From assembly GCA_014859895.1 (NCBI GenBank), contig JACZKS010000130.1, positions 119,571 through 183,570 on the forward strand: 64,000 nt of DNA. The letters run 5' to 3'. The DNA comes from Rhodospirillales bacterium (GTDB lineage Bacteria > Pseudomonadota > Alphaproteobacteria > Rhodospirillales > Shumkoniaceae). The position numbers were made by a program, and so were the translations under genes. The notes beneath the pieces are model-generated. The model worked only from the letters and a program-made list of their open reading frames with translations, was not told the origin of the DNA and did no database searches. This document shows positions 54,045 to 62,375 of the stretch, piece after piece. The stretch's first letter is position 1, and each line of letters opens with the position of its first letter.

Positions 54045-54977
54045 ATGGGTGCGGTCGTGAAGGACAAGAAGAAAATCGACGGTCGGATCGCTTTCATCGG
54101 GTTCGGCGAGGCGGCACAGGCCTTTCTGACTGGCTGGCGCACGGTGGCCGAGGTCGCTGTCGACGCCTACGACATCAAGACCGATCAGACGGAAACCCGG
54201 ATTGCCAAGCAAGAGGACTACCGGATGCACGGCATCGGGGGCGGGACACGCGCCGTCGAGGTGGTGCAAGGCGCACCCTTCGTCTTCTCCGCGGTCACCG
54301 CCGACGCCAGCCTGGATGCCGCCGAAAGCGTGGTGCCGGCCATCGAGGCGGGCGCGCTTTATCTCGACATCAACTCGGTGTCGCCGAATCGCAAGCGCAC
54401 ATCGGCCGACCTGATCGCGGCCACCGGCGCCCTTTACGTCGACGTAGCGGTGATGGCCCCTGTCCATCCCAAACTACACCGTACGCCGCTGCTCATCAGC
54501 GGGCCGGGTGCCGAGAAGGCGGCGAGGCTTCTGGATCACCTGGACATGAAATTCGAGCTGATCTCCGAGAAGGTCGGTGACGCCTCGGTGATCAAGATGA
54601 TCCGCAGCGTCCTGGTCAAGGGCTTCGAAAGCCTGATGGTCGAAAGCGTCATGGCCGCCGTCAAGGCGGGGGTGGACGAACGCATCCTCAATTCGCTGGG
54701 CAACGTCTATCCCGGCATGGATATGGCCAAGCATGCTGGCTACATGATGGAGCGCGTCATGGTCCACGGCAGGCGCCGCGCCGCCGAGATGCGCGAGGTC
54801 GAAAAGACGCTGCAGGAGTTGGGCATCGACGGCTTCATGGCGGCAGCGACGGCGCGCCGCCAGGACTGGTTCGTCGACCTGGGGGCGGCGGCCGATTTTC
54901 CGGGCGGCGTGCCCGAGGACTATCTCGCCCTCGCCCAGGCCGCCCTCCTCCGGTTGGAAGCGCGTAAGCCTTCCTGA
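54045..54977 (+). CDS. NAD(P)-dependent beta-hydroxyacid dehydrogenase-like oxidoreductase (DUF1932)
   Basis: A 310-residue 6-phosphogluconate-dehydrogenase-like protein with a Rossmann start (RIAFIGFGEAAQAFLTGW near residue 14) and a C-terminal DUF1932 helical domain. YLDINSVSPNRKRTSADLIA near 108 is the substrate-binding part and the catalytic Lys is probably in GDASVIKMIRSVLVKGFESL near 181. Relatives reduce or oxidise beta-hydroxy acids. The ATG at 54045 with GGGGAAAAG upstream is chosen. As last gene of the tctACB unit it likely acts on the imported acid, perhaps bringing it to the oxidation level used by GalD. Confidence 0.78.
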   Translation: MGAVVKDKKKIDGRIAFIGFGEAAQAFLTGWRTVAEVAVDAYDIKTDQTETRIAKQEDYRMHGIGGGTRAVEVVQGAPFVFSAVTADASLDAAESVVPAIEAGALYLDINSVSPNRKRTSADLIAATGALYVDVAVMAPVHPKLHRTPLLISGPGAEKAARLLDHLDMKFELISEKVGDASVIKMIRSVLVKGFESLMVESVMAAVKAGVDERILNSLGNVYPGMDMAKHAGYMMERVMVHGRRRAAEMREVEKTLQELGIDGFMAAATARRQDWFVDLGAAADFPGGVPEDYLALAQAALLRLEARKPS

Positions 54978-55006
54978 CCGGCAGGTGACGGGCCCCTTGC
55001 CCTCAC

Positions 55007-55699
55007 TCAGTCCGGCTCGAAAGTATCGACGTAGCTGAGGCCGGCTTTCTCGAGCTTGGCCCGCATGTCATAGAGGTCGAGGCCCAGCTTGCCGGCCGCC
55101 AGCTGCCGGCGCGTGGCGTCTTCCTTGGCGGTACGCTTGGCCGCGGCTTCGGCCACAGTAGCGGCCCGGGCGCGCGGCACGACCACCACGCCGTCATCGT
55201 CGCCGATGACGGCATCGCCGGGATGGATCAGCACCCCAGCGCAGATGATCGGCACGTTGACGGCGCCCAGTGTCGCCTTGACCGTGCCCTGCGCCGATAC
55301 CGCCCTCGACCACACCGGAAAATCCATCTCGCGCAGCGGTCCGACGTCGCGGCAGCCTGCCTCGATCACGAGGCCGCGGCCGCCATGCGCTCGGACCGAG
55401 GTGGCCAGTAGGTCGCCGAACATGCCGTCCGTGTTTTCAGATGACACGCCGACCACCAGAATGTCGCCTTCCTTCATCTGTTCGACGGCGACATGGATCA
55501 TCCAGTTGTCGCCGGGGTGGGTCCACACCGTGATGGCGGTGCCTGCTGCGCGAGCCCCGGCGTAGATCGGGCGTATGTAGGGTTTCAGGAGCCCGCTGCG
55601 CCCCTGCGCCTCGTGGACGGTGGCGACGCCCTGGGCGCCCAGTGCGTCGACCAGTTCTAGGGGGGTGCGCTCGACCTTGGTGACGACGACGTTTTTCAT
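55007..55699 (-). CDS. galC: RraA-like class II aldolase (4-carboxy-4-hydroxy-2-oxoadipate aldolase type)
   Basis: A 230-residue paralogue of the enzyme at 8376-9053. The [20 protein letters not shown] block near residue 119 holds the Arg-Asp pair needed for catalysis, and [20 protein letters not shown] near 162 matches the family. It would cleave 4-carboxy-4-hydroxy-2-oxoadipate to pyruvate and oxaloacetate. It is the last gene of the tetR-galD-galB-galC operon and overlaps galB by four bases (ATGA). The chosen ATG is 55699; the longer frame is inside galB. Confidence 0.8.
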   Translation of the reverse strand: MKNVVVTKVERTPLELVDALGAQGVATVHEAQGRSGLLKPYIRPIYAGARAAGTAITVWTHPGDNWMIHVAVEQMKEGDILVVGVSSENTDGMFGDLLATSVRAHGGRGLVIEAGCRDVGPLREMDFPVWSRAVSAQGTVKATLGAVNVPIICAGVLIHPGDAVIGDDDGVVVVPRARAATVAEAAAKRTAKEDATRRQLAAGKLGLDLYDMRAKLEKAGLSYVDTFEPD

Positions 55700-56424
55700 G
55701 ACAGGTGATCCGTGACGTGGGGGAAGACGCGCTGATAGCCCTCGGCGTACTTGGTGGCTGTGCGGTTGGAATTGCGCTTGGCCTGGACGCCGCGCTGCAG
55801 GCCGACCCGGGTGTAGTATTCCCACAGGTGCTCCTGGGCGCCCATCGATTCGAAGGCCTGGCGCTTGATGTCCCAGACCTCGGTGATGTCGAGCAGCACC
55901 TGGGGCTTCCAGTTGCACTGCTCCGTCTGGTGCGGCTCGAACAGGAACACCGGCGGCGCCCCGATGATCTTGTCCGCCCCGCGGAAGCCGTGCGCCTGCG
56001 CCACGATGCGCGCTTCCTGGGCCAGGTGGGTGGCCAGCGGGTGGTCGAAGTTGTAGGGGTCTTCCAACGAATGGCTAAGGACGAACTCGGGCTGGAGATC
56101 CTGGTAGATCCCGGCCAGCAGGGTCAGCAGTTCCGGAGTCGCCCGCAGCGGATAGTCGCCGGCATCCAGGAACATCGTTTCCCCGCCCAGGATCGCCGCC
56201 GCCTGCTCGGCCTCGGCGTGGCGGGCCTTCTTCACCGCCTCCATGGTCATGCCGGGCTGCTTCCACAGCTTGGCGGATTCGCCGCGCTCGCCATAGGACA
56301 GGCAGACGATCAGCACGCGATATCCGCGCCTGGCGTAAAGCGCGATGGCGCCGCCAGCGCGCCACACGAAGTCCGCCGAGTGGGCGCTTACGACCAGTGC
56401 CGTCTTCGCCTTCTGTTCAGCCAT
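55696..56424 (-). CDS. galB: 4-oxalomesaconate hydratase, PIG-L family (GalB type)
   Basis: A 242-residue PIG-L-fold metalloprotein. [20 protein letters not shown] near residue 11 carries the metal-site His and Asp in the GalB-like form rather than the AHPDDE of deacetylases. ERGESAKLW near 45, [14 protein letters not shown] near 85 and [20 protein letters not shown] near 118 complete the expected pattern. GalB hydrates 4-oxalomesaconate to 4-carboxy-4-hydroxy-2-oxoadipate and is unrelated to LigJ. It overlaps galD by eight bases and galC by four. Its presence could compensate for the broken ligJ at 9071. Confidence 0.82.
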   Translation of the reverse strand: MAEQKAKTALVVSAHSADFVWRAGGAIALYARRGYRVLIVCLSYGERGESAKLWKQPGMTMEAVKKARHAEAEQAAAILGGETMFLDAGDYPLRATPELLTLLAGIYQDLQPEFVLSHSLEDPYNFDHPLATHLAQEARIVAQAHGFRGADKIIGAPPVFLFEPHQTEQCNWKPQVLLDITEVWDIKRQAFESMGAQEHLWEYYTRVGLQRGVQAKRNSNRTATKYAEGYQRVFPHVTDHLS

Positions 56425-57538
56425 GGTGAGTGTCTCTCCTTTGCGTATCAGCGTTCCAGGCGCGGGCCGGCACCAGGATGGCCCCTTCGAACAGCGGCCG
56501 GGCCGTGCGCAGCAGGGCGGCCCGCTCCACCTTCGGGGACTCGGCCGTGCCCCCCACATCGAGATCGACCGAGAATTCGCCCGTCGGGTGCTCGACCGAG
56601 ACGCGCTTGCGCGCGCCGTCCGGCACCTTGGCGACGCGGGCGCCGACCGAACCCGGCAGCACGCAGGCGGTCGCCACCGTCACCGCCCCCAGCACGCCGA
56701 TGGTCGAATGGCAGACGTGGGGGATGAAGGTGCGGGTGCAGACGGCGCCCCCGGCCCTGGGTGGCGCCACCAGCGACATCTTGGGTACCACCTGGTTGGC
56801 GACGTCGCCCAGGTTCATCATCGGCCCGGCCAGAAGGCGGATCGATTCCAGCCTCTTCTTCAGCTCGGCATCGGCGTTCATCTGCTCGCGGGTCTCGTAG
56901 GCGGTGCGGCCGAGGGCCGCGGCCTCCAGCACGACGACCGGCATGCCGTTGTCGATCAGCGTCACGTCGATGCCGTCGATGGTGTCGACGAGCCGCCCGG
57001 TCGGCAGCAGGGCGCCGCAGGCCGAGCCCTCGGTATCCAGGAAGGCGATGGGAATGCCGGCCGCCTCGCCGGGAACGCCGTCGATGTGGACGTCGCCGTC
57101 GTAATCGACCCGGCCGTCCGGGGTGCGGACGGTCGCCGCGGCGATCATCCCGCTATTGACCATGAAGATGCGCACCGTCGTCTCGGAGCCGGTCGCCTTG
57201 ACCATGCCCTTCTCGATGGCGAACGGGCCGACGCCGGCCAGCATGTTGCCGCAGTTGGGCTTGGTGTCGACCACCGCCTCGTTGACCACCACCTGGCAGA
57301 ACAGGTAGTCGACGTCGGCCCCCTCGCGCGTCGAGGGGCTGACGATGGCGACCTTGCTGGTCAGCGGATCGGCGCCGCCGACGCCGTCGATCTGGCGGAT
57401 GTCGGGCGAGCCCATGGCGGCCAGCAGGATCCGGTCGCGCGCCGCAACCTCGTCGGGAAGGTCTTCGGCGCGGAAGTAAAGACCCTTGGAGGTGCCACCG
57501 CGCATCATCGTGGCCGGGATGCGGGCCTGCATGCTCAT
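56417..57538 (-). CDS. galD: 4-oxalomesaconate tautomerase (PrpF family)
   Basis: A 373-residue paralogue of the tautomerase at 3822-4982. PATMMRGGTSKGLYFRAEDL near residue 8, GVGGADPLTSKVAIVSPSTR near 52, NCGNMLAGVGPFAIEKG near 98 and CHSTIGVLGAVTVATACVLP near 275 are the family signatures. It provides the 4-oxalomesaconate tautomer for the adjacent hydratase. It overlaps the tetR stop by four bases, so the regulator and enzymes share one transcript. Confidence 0.82.
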   Translation of the reverse strand: MSMQARIPATMMRGGTSKGLYFRAEDLPDEVAARDRILLAAMGSPDIRQIDGVGGADPLTSKVAIVSPSTREGADVDYLFCQVVVNEAVVDTKPNCGNMLAGVGPFAIEKGMVKATGSETTVRIFMVNSGMIAAATVRTPDGRVDYDGDVHIDGVPGEAAGIPIAFLDTEGSACGALLPTGRLVDTIDGIDVTLIDNGMPVVVLEAAALGRTAYETREQMNADAELKKRLESIRLLAGPMMNLGDVANQVVPKMSLVAPPRAGGAVCTRTFIPHVCHSTIGVLGAVTVATACVLPGSVGARVAKVPDGARKRVSVEHPTGEFSVDLDVGGTAESPKVERAALLRTARPLFEGAILVPARAWNADTQRRDTHHG

Positions 57539-58260
57539 GCCGCGGTCTCCTTGTCCGTCCGCCGTGTGCGGCGGCCAGCTTTGGCCCGCGGGGCGACGGC
57601 GGCTGTTGGCGCGTCGATGCCCGGCGCCCTGAACCCTTCGGCAATGAACGGGACGAGGAAACGGGCCATGGTGCGGCTGTCACCCGGGTCACATCGGCCG
57701 CGTGACAGGCGCCGGATGCGGTTGGGATCGATCAGCATGTAGTGGAGGATGCCCAGTACGAAGGAAAACCGCCACAGCACCTCCTCGCTGCCGAGAGCCG
57801 GTAGCTCCTTGTGGATGGCCTCGACGAAGGTCAGGCTGGTGGTATCGAAGTTGCGGGCGATCAGGTCTTCCAGAAAATCCAGGTTCTCGCCGATCAGCAC
57901 CGCCCTGAGACGCGTGAAGCGGGCGCCGCCGCCGACGGCGTCGACGCTGACATCGAGGGCAGGTTCCAGGAAGGCCGCGATAATCTGCTCGATCATCGGC
58001 GGCCGGCCGTCGCCCGGCGCGCACTCGGCCAGCCGCTGCAGGCGCGCGTTGTTCAGCGGCGTGCAGTAGCGCTCGTAGATGGCGTAAAGCAACTGGTCCT
58101 TGGAGCCGAAGTAGTAGCGAACGCTGGCCAGATTGGCTTCAGCCGCCGCGGTGAGTTCGCGCAGCGACACGTTTTTGTAGCCGCGGCTGGCGAACAGGTC
58201 CTCGGCCACGTCCAGGATCCGACTGCGGGTTCGCGATTCAGGGGGCATGCGAGTTCCCAT
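57535..58260 (-). CDS. TetR-family transcriptional regulator
   Basis: A 241-residue TetR-type regulator, with the helix-turn-helix at about residues 10-55 (ILDVAEDLFASRGYKNVSLR, then AEANLASVRYYFGSKDQLLY) and a ligand-binding helical domain. The last 30 residues are Ala/Arg/Lys rich. It leads the leftward gal operon and lies 12 bp from the palindrome at 58272-58287, which is repeated in front of the tctACB operon; autoregulation and joint control are likely, with a pathway acid as inducer. An internal ATG at 58248 is an alternative start with a better upstream purine stretch. Confidence 0.92.
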   Translation of the reverse strand: MGTRMPPESRTRSRILDVAEDLFASRGYKNVSLRELTAAAEANLASVRYYFGSKDQLLYAIYERYCTPLNNARLQRLAECAPGDGRPPMIEQIIAAFLEPALDVSVDAVGGGARFTRLRAVLIGENLDFLEDLIARNFDTTSLTFVEAIHKELPALGSEEVLWRFSFVLGILHYMLIDPNRIRRLSRGRCDPGDSRTMARFLVPFIAEGFRAPGIDAPTAAVAPRAKAGRRTRRTDKETAA

Positions 58261-58271
58261 GACTGGATGTA

Positions 58272-58287
58272 ATTCAAACGTTTGTAT
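58272..58287. promoter_or_regulatory. TetR-type palindromic operator before tetR-gal
   Basis: ATTCAAACGTTTGTAT is a palindrome with one mismatched pair, core CAAACGTTTG identical to the site at 50833-50842. It is 12 bp upstream of the tetR start codon, where a bound repressor would cover the promoter or block the start. An IS6 remnant begins directly to its right. Confidence 0.65.
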
Positions 58288-58923
58288 TAATTGGCTGGGT
58301 CCTCGTCAAGGACAATGGAGAGAGGTGGCTTGCCGGCGAGACGCGCGCGGGTTGATATTTCCGTCCCTCCCCTTGCTCGCCTTCGAAACGGCTGGTGTGA
58401 ATTTTCGGCACGATTGTTGAGCCAGCGTCCACACTCCTGACGCCCTGCGATCCCGAGCATCTCCATCGCGGCACCATACGAGCGAAGTCGGTCGGTCACG
58501 AGCAATTTCGGCCGGCCATAACGCTTCATCGTGCGCTTCAGTAACTTCAGCGCAGCCCTGCGATCCCTCTGCTTCGTCGCGAAAACCTCGAGCACCTTGC
58601 CTTCGTGATCAACGGCCCGCCAGAGGTAACGAGCTTCACCGTTGATCCGAACCAACACTTCGTCCAGGTGCCAGCGCCAGCATGAATAGGAATTGTCGTG
58701 GGTTCGCCGCTTCCGGATCTCCGCAGCGAACGCCGGAACAAACCGATTCCACCAGAACCGAACCGTCTCGTGGCAGATATCGATGCCCCGTTCGAATTGC
58801 AAATCTTCAACCTGCCTGAGCGACAACGGGTATCGGATGTACATCATCACCGCGAGGCGGATTACCTCGGGCGAGCTGTTGATATCGGAATGGGTTGGGC
58901 ATTCCCGGAGGCTAAGGGGCCTC
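58287..58923 (-). pseudogene. IS6-family transposase remnant
   Basis: The open frame carries IS6-type sequence: PTHSDINSSPEVIRLAVMMY, then YPLSLRQVEDLQFERGIDIC, WRWHLDEVLVRINGEARYLW, AVDHEGKVLEVFATKQRDR, VTDRLRSYGAAM and ECGRWLNNRAENSHQPFRRR. The DDE residues are present. No start codon precedes the first family residues, and after QPFRRR the sequence departs into an unrelated tail, so about 50 C-terminal residues are lost. No clear terminal inverted repeats were found. It separates the tetR-gal operon from the iclR operon. Confidence 0.82.
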
Positions 58924-59009
58924 TAACGTGGGCTCAAGACAATTTACTCTGACAAGGCCATCGTCGCCGATGTTCGTGCATGTTCGCGAGACGAACGGCA
59001 AAATAGATT

Positions 59010-59024
59010 CGGAATTGTGTTCCG
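59010..59024. promoter_or_regulatory. Candidate IclR operator
   Basis: CGGAA-N5-TTCCG, within a longer ATTCGGAA/TTCCGGAAT pattern, lies 50-65 bp upstream of the iclR start. Palindromes of this size and GGAA/TTCC content are typical of IclR-family sites; binding is inferred. Confidence 0.45.
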
Positions 59025-59074
59025 GAATGTGGTACACTGACCATATGGCCTGCCCTGGGACAATTCGCCGATAA

Positions 59075-59917
59075 ATGGGGGGCATAGGGTTCTTGGCTGC
59101 TCCGATACCTAACCGTGCCGAGACGGAACGTTTGCCGGGCACTCTGAAGTCATTGCGCAAGATGGTCGCCGTGCTTGAGTGTTTCTCGCCCGCAGAGCGC
59201 AGCCTCACTCTGGCCGACATCGCCCGTAACATCGCCCTGCCCAAGAGCACCGTGCACCGCCTGCTGGCATCGCTCCGAGAGGTTGGCTTCGTTGAGCAGG
59301 ACCGTGACCGCGAGAGCTACCGCCTGGGCCTGCGGCTGTTCCGACTGGGCTCCATCGCGCTCATTAACATGGATCTGCACGGCGAGGCGCGACCCTTCGT
59401 CGAGCGGTTGGCCCGTCTCAGTGGCGAGGGCGTTCATCTCTGCGCCTTCGACGGCCAGAAGATGGTGACGATCGATCACCACGAGCCGGATGGCCGCTCG
59501 GCCGACTGGGTGACCACCATCACGGGATGCCCGGCCTACTGCACCGGAGTCGGCAAGGCGACCCTGGCTTTCCAGTCGATCGAGACGATCGATTGGGTAA
59601 TTGCAGCCGGACTGCAACGCTTCACCCGCAACACGATAACCGACGGCGTTGCGCTCGGCGCCGACCTAGCCGAGGTCAAGGCCCGCGGCTACGCCGTCGA
59701 CAACGCCGAGCATCAGATCGGCGTACGTTGCATCGCCGCCCCGATCCGCAACGGGGTCGGCGAAGTGTTCGCGGCGATCAGCGTGTCCGGCCCGGCCGAG
59801 CGCATCACAGCCGACCGTATCGAGACGCTGGCCGAACTGGTGATCGACGCAGCCAGCCAGATCAGCCAGCGCCTCGGCGCCCAGATTTTGACACCTGCAA
59901 TGGAGGTTCAAGCGTGA
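59075..59917 (+). CDS. IclR-family transcriptional regulator
   Basis: A 280-residue IclR regulator. The helix-turn-helix is SLTLADIARNIALPKSTVHR near residue 43, and the effector domain contains CPAYCTGVGKATLAFQSIET near 150, AEHQIGVRCIAAPIRNGVGE near 210 and an AISVSGP end. It is co-transcribed with a DapA-family gene (GTGA overlap of four bases) and a third TctCBA importer, which it presumably controls. Start codon 59075 has a weak ribosome-binding site. Confidence 0.92.
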   Translation: MGGIGFLAAPIPNRAETERLPGTLKSLRKMVAVLECFSPAERSLTLADIARNIALPKSTVHRLLASLREVGFVEQDRDRESYRLGLRLFRLGSIALINMDLHGEARPFVERLARLSGEGVHLCAFDGQKMVTIDHHEPDGRSADWVTTITGCPAYCTGVGKATLAFQSIETIDWVIAAGLQRFTRNTITDGVALGADLAEVKARGYAVDNAEHQIGVRCIAAPIRNGVGEVFAAISVSGPAERITADRIETLAELVIDAASQISQRLGAQILTPAMEVQA

Positions 59918-60813
59918 CTCCCCAGCTTTCCGGAATCATTCCACCGATGACAACCCCGTTTACGGCCGACGGCGAACTCGACCTGAAATCCGTGAAGGCG
60001 CAGATGGACTGGTGTATCGCCCAGGGCGTCCACGGGGTCGCCGCCGGCGGCAGCACCGGCGAGGGCCACACGCTCGACGTCGACGAATACCGCGCCCTGA
60101 TGGCGGCGACGGTCGAGGCGGCGGATGGCCGCATCCCGGTCATCGCCGGAATCATCGTCGACAGCACCCGCGACGCCATCCGCCGGGGCAAGGCCGTCCG
60201 CGATCTGGGCGTGGCCGCCCTCCAGGTGACGCCGGTGCACTACCTCTTCCGGCCGGACGACGCCGCCATGCAAGAGCATTTCCGGGCGATGGCGGAGGAA
60301 ACCGGCGTGCCGATCATGATCTACAATGTCGTGCCGTGGTCGTACCTTTCGCCGCAGCTGCTGTGCAAGATCATGCGCGAGGTGCCGGGAGTCGTCGGCG
60401 TCAAGCAGAGCGCCGGGGACCTCAAGCTGCTCGCCGACCTGTTGATCATGGCCGCGCCGGACGACCTGATTTTCACCGCCGTCGACGCCCTGCTGTATCC
60501 GTCCTATGCGCTCGGCGCGCACGGCTCGATCGCCGCGACCCTGGCGGCGGTGCCTGCCGCCTGCGTCGAGGAGTGGGATGCCGTGAAAGCCGGCGATCAC
60601 AAGCGCGCCCTCGCGATCCATGAGCGCCTGCTCAGGCTGTGGAATGTCATCGCCACCGACAACCTTCCCGCCTGCGTGAAATACTGCCAGACGGTTCAGG
60701 GGTGCCCCGCCGGCTATCCGCGGGCGCCGATGCCGGAGTCGTCTGCGGCAAAGAAGCGCGAGATCATCGATGCTCTCGCCGGACTGGGCGTGACAACCGA
60801 GGCGGCGGGCTGA
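59914..60813 (+). CDS. DapA/NanA-superfamily aldolase or dehydratase
   Basis: A 299-residue (beta/alpha)8 Schiff-base enzyme of the dihydrodipicolinate synthase/N-acetylneuraminate lyase superfamily. GGSTGEGHTLDVDEY near residue 46 is the pyruvate-binding motif, IMIYNVVPW near 134 holds the catalytic Tyr, and VVGVKQSAGDLKL near 161 holds the Schiff-base Lys. It is competent in these motifs. Members act on many 2-oxo acids: DHDPS, sialic acid lyase, KDG aldolase, 5-dehydro-4-deoxyglucarate dehydratase. The GTG at 59914 overlaps the iclR stop with TGGAGG upstream. Neighbouring tctCBA suggests a carboxylic-acid substrate. Confidence 0.85.
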   Translation: MTPQLSGIIPPMTTPFTADGELDLKSVKAQMDWCIAQGVHGVAAGGSTGEGHTLDVDEYRALMAATVEAADGRIPVIAGIIVDSTRDAIRRGKAVRDLGVAALQVTPVHYLFRPDDAAMQEHFRAMAEETGVPIMIYNVVPWSYLSPQLLCKIMREVPGVVGVKQSAGDLKLLADLLIMAAPDDLIFTAVDALLYPSYALGAHGSIAATLAAVPAACVEEWDAVKAGDHKRALAIHERLLRLWNVIATDNLPACVKYCQTVQGCPAGYPRAPMPESSAAKKREIIDALAGLGVTTEAAG

Positions 60814-60881
60814 GCGCGCCGTCCCATAACGACAAAGATAGAAACTGCTGCGCCAAACATCAGGAGAGGAGTTGGAGAGAC

Positions 60882-61859
60882 ATGACGAAATCCCGTACTG
60901 CACGCACAATGGCCGCGGTCTTGTTGGCCGTCGGCGCGGCGCTCGGCACGACCTCCGCCCTAGCGGCGTGGCCGGAGCGACCGGTCACCCTGATCGTGCC
61001 GTGGAGTGCCGGCGGCGGCACCGACGCCACCGGGCGCATCGTCGCCAAGCTGCTGGAGGACCAGATCGGCCAGCCGGTCAACGTGGTCAACCGGACCGGC
61101 GGCGGCGGCGTCGTCGGCCACACGGCCATCGCCCAGGCCAAGCCCGACGGTTATACGCTGGGCGTCATCACCACCGAGCTCAGCATGTTCCACTGGATCG
61201 GCACCTCGCCGCTTGCCTACGGCGACTATACCCTGATCGGTCTCTACAACCTCGACCCCGAGGCGGTCCATGTTCGCAAGGACTCGGACTGGAAGTCGCT
61301 CGAGGATTTGGTCGCGGCGGTAAGGGCCGATCCCGGCAAGCACAAGGCGTCCGGCGCCAATCAGGGCGGCGCCGCCCATCTCAGCCTGGCCGGCATGATG
61401 AACGCACTGGGTCTCAAAAATGCGGCGCCGTGGGTGCCGACCGAAGGAGCCGCGCCGTCGATGCAGCTCCTCGTTTCTGACGCCATCGACATCGTGTGCA
61501 CGACCATGCCCGAGGCGCAATCGATGAAGGACGCCGGCGAGGTGACGACGCTGGCCGTCATGGCCGACGAACGCAGCGCGGCGTTCCCCGACGTGCCCAC
61601 CGTCAAGGAGGCCATCGGCATCGACTGGACGGTCGGCGCGTGGCGTGGCATCGGGGCGCCCAAGGGCCTGCCGCAGGAGGTCGTGGACGTCGTCGTCCCG
61701 GCCCTGGAGAAGGTCGTTGCCAGCGCCGAGTTCAAGGACTTCATGAAAAAGCGCAATTTCGGCATGGCCTGGTCCGGTCCCGATAAGTTCCAGCAATTCC
61801 TGGCGACCGCTGACAAGAACTTCGGCGACGCCATGAAGGCCGTCGGGCTTGCCAAGTAG
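60882..61859 (+). CDS. tctC: TctC (Bug-family) periplasmic solute-binding protein
   Basis: A 325-residue receptor with a signal peptide over about residues 1-28 (TTSALAAWPE cleavage). WPERPVTLIVPWSAGGGTDA near 29 and the QPVNVVNRTGGGGVVGHTAI block near 64 are family-typical. GGAGAG-rich sequence precedes the ATG. A small CCCG-GCAC-CGGG hairpin follows the stop at 61862-61873. The ligand is presumably the substrate of the preceding DapA-type enzyme or its precursor. Confidence 0.93.
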   Translation: MTKSRTARTMAAVLLAVGAALGTTSALAAWPERPVTLIVPWSAGGGTDATGRIVAKLLEDQIGQPVNVVNRTGGGGVVGHTAIAQAKPDGYTLGVITTELSMFHWIGTSPLAYGDYTLIGLYNLDPEAVHVRKDSDWKSLEDLVAAVRADPGKHKASGANQGGAAHLSLAGMMNALGLKNAAPWVPTEGAAPSMQLLVSDAIDIVCTTMPEAQSMKDAGEVTTLAVMADERSAAFPDVPTVKEAIGIDWTVGAWRGIGAPKGLPQEVVDVVVPALEKVVASAEFKDFMKKRNFGMAWSGPDKFQQFLATADKNFGDAMKAVGLAK

Positions 61860-61900
61860 CCCGGCACCGGGAACCGTGACGACGTGAGGGAACGGGGCCG

Positions 61901-62371
61901 ATGCGCCTGAATGATACGATACTCGGCGTACTCATTCTCGCGCTCGGCCTCGCCATCGTCGTCGGCGCCCAGTTGTTACCGGCCATGCCCGGGCAGGATG
62001 TCGGCCCGGGGTTGTTCCCGACGATGATCGGCGCCGGCTTCATCGCCTGCGGCGCCTTCATGGCGTTTCGGGCGAGGAAGGAATGGCGTACGCTGCCGCT
62101 GCGCGGCGTCGCGGATTGGCGCGGCGATCCGCGCAAGATCGTCGCCGTGATCTGGCTGGTCGGCGGGCTGATGGTTTACATCGCCGCCTTCGACTGGATC
62201 GGCTTCATCGTGCTGTCGATGATCTACACGGGCGGACTGATGATCATCCTGGGCGTCCGCGCGCTGGCGGCCTTCGGCTGGTCGTTGGGGACGACGTTCT
62301 TCGTCTTCGAGCTCTTCACGCGACTGCTCTACGTGCCGCTGCCGGGCGGCATCCTTGGCAACATTGGGTGA
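61901..62371 (+). CDS. tctB: Tripartite tricarboxylate transporter, small membrane subunit
   Basis: A 156-residue TctB-type membrane protein with four hydrophobic segments. LRLNDTILGVLILALGLAIV-like N-terminal sequence, QDVGPGLFPTMIGAGFIACG near residue 27 and the closing RLLYVPLPGGILGNIG fit the family. The tctA start is immediately downstream. Confidence 0.9.
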   Translation: MRLNDTILGVLILALGLAIVVGAQLLPAMPGQDVGPGLFPTMIGAGFIACGAFMAFRARKEWRTLPLRGVADWRGDPRKIVAVIWLVGGLMVYIAAFDWIGFIVLSMIYTGGLMIILGVRALAAFGWSLGTTFFVFELFTRLLYVPLPGGILGNIG

Positions 62372-62375
62372 AACG

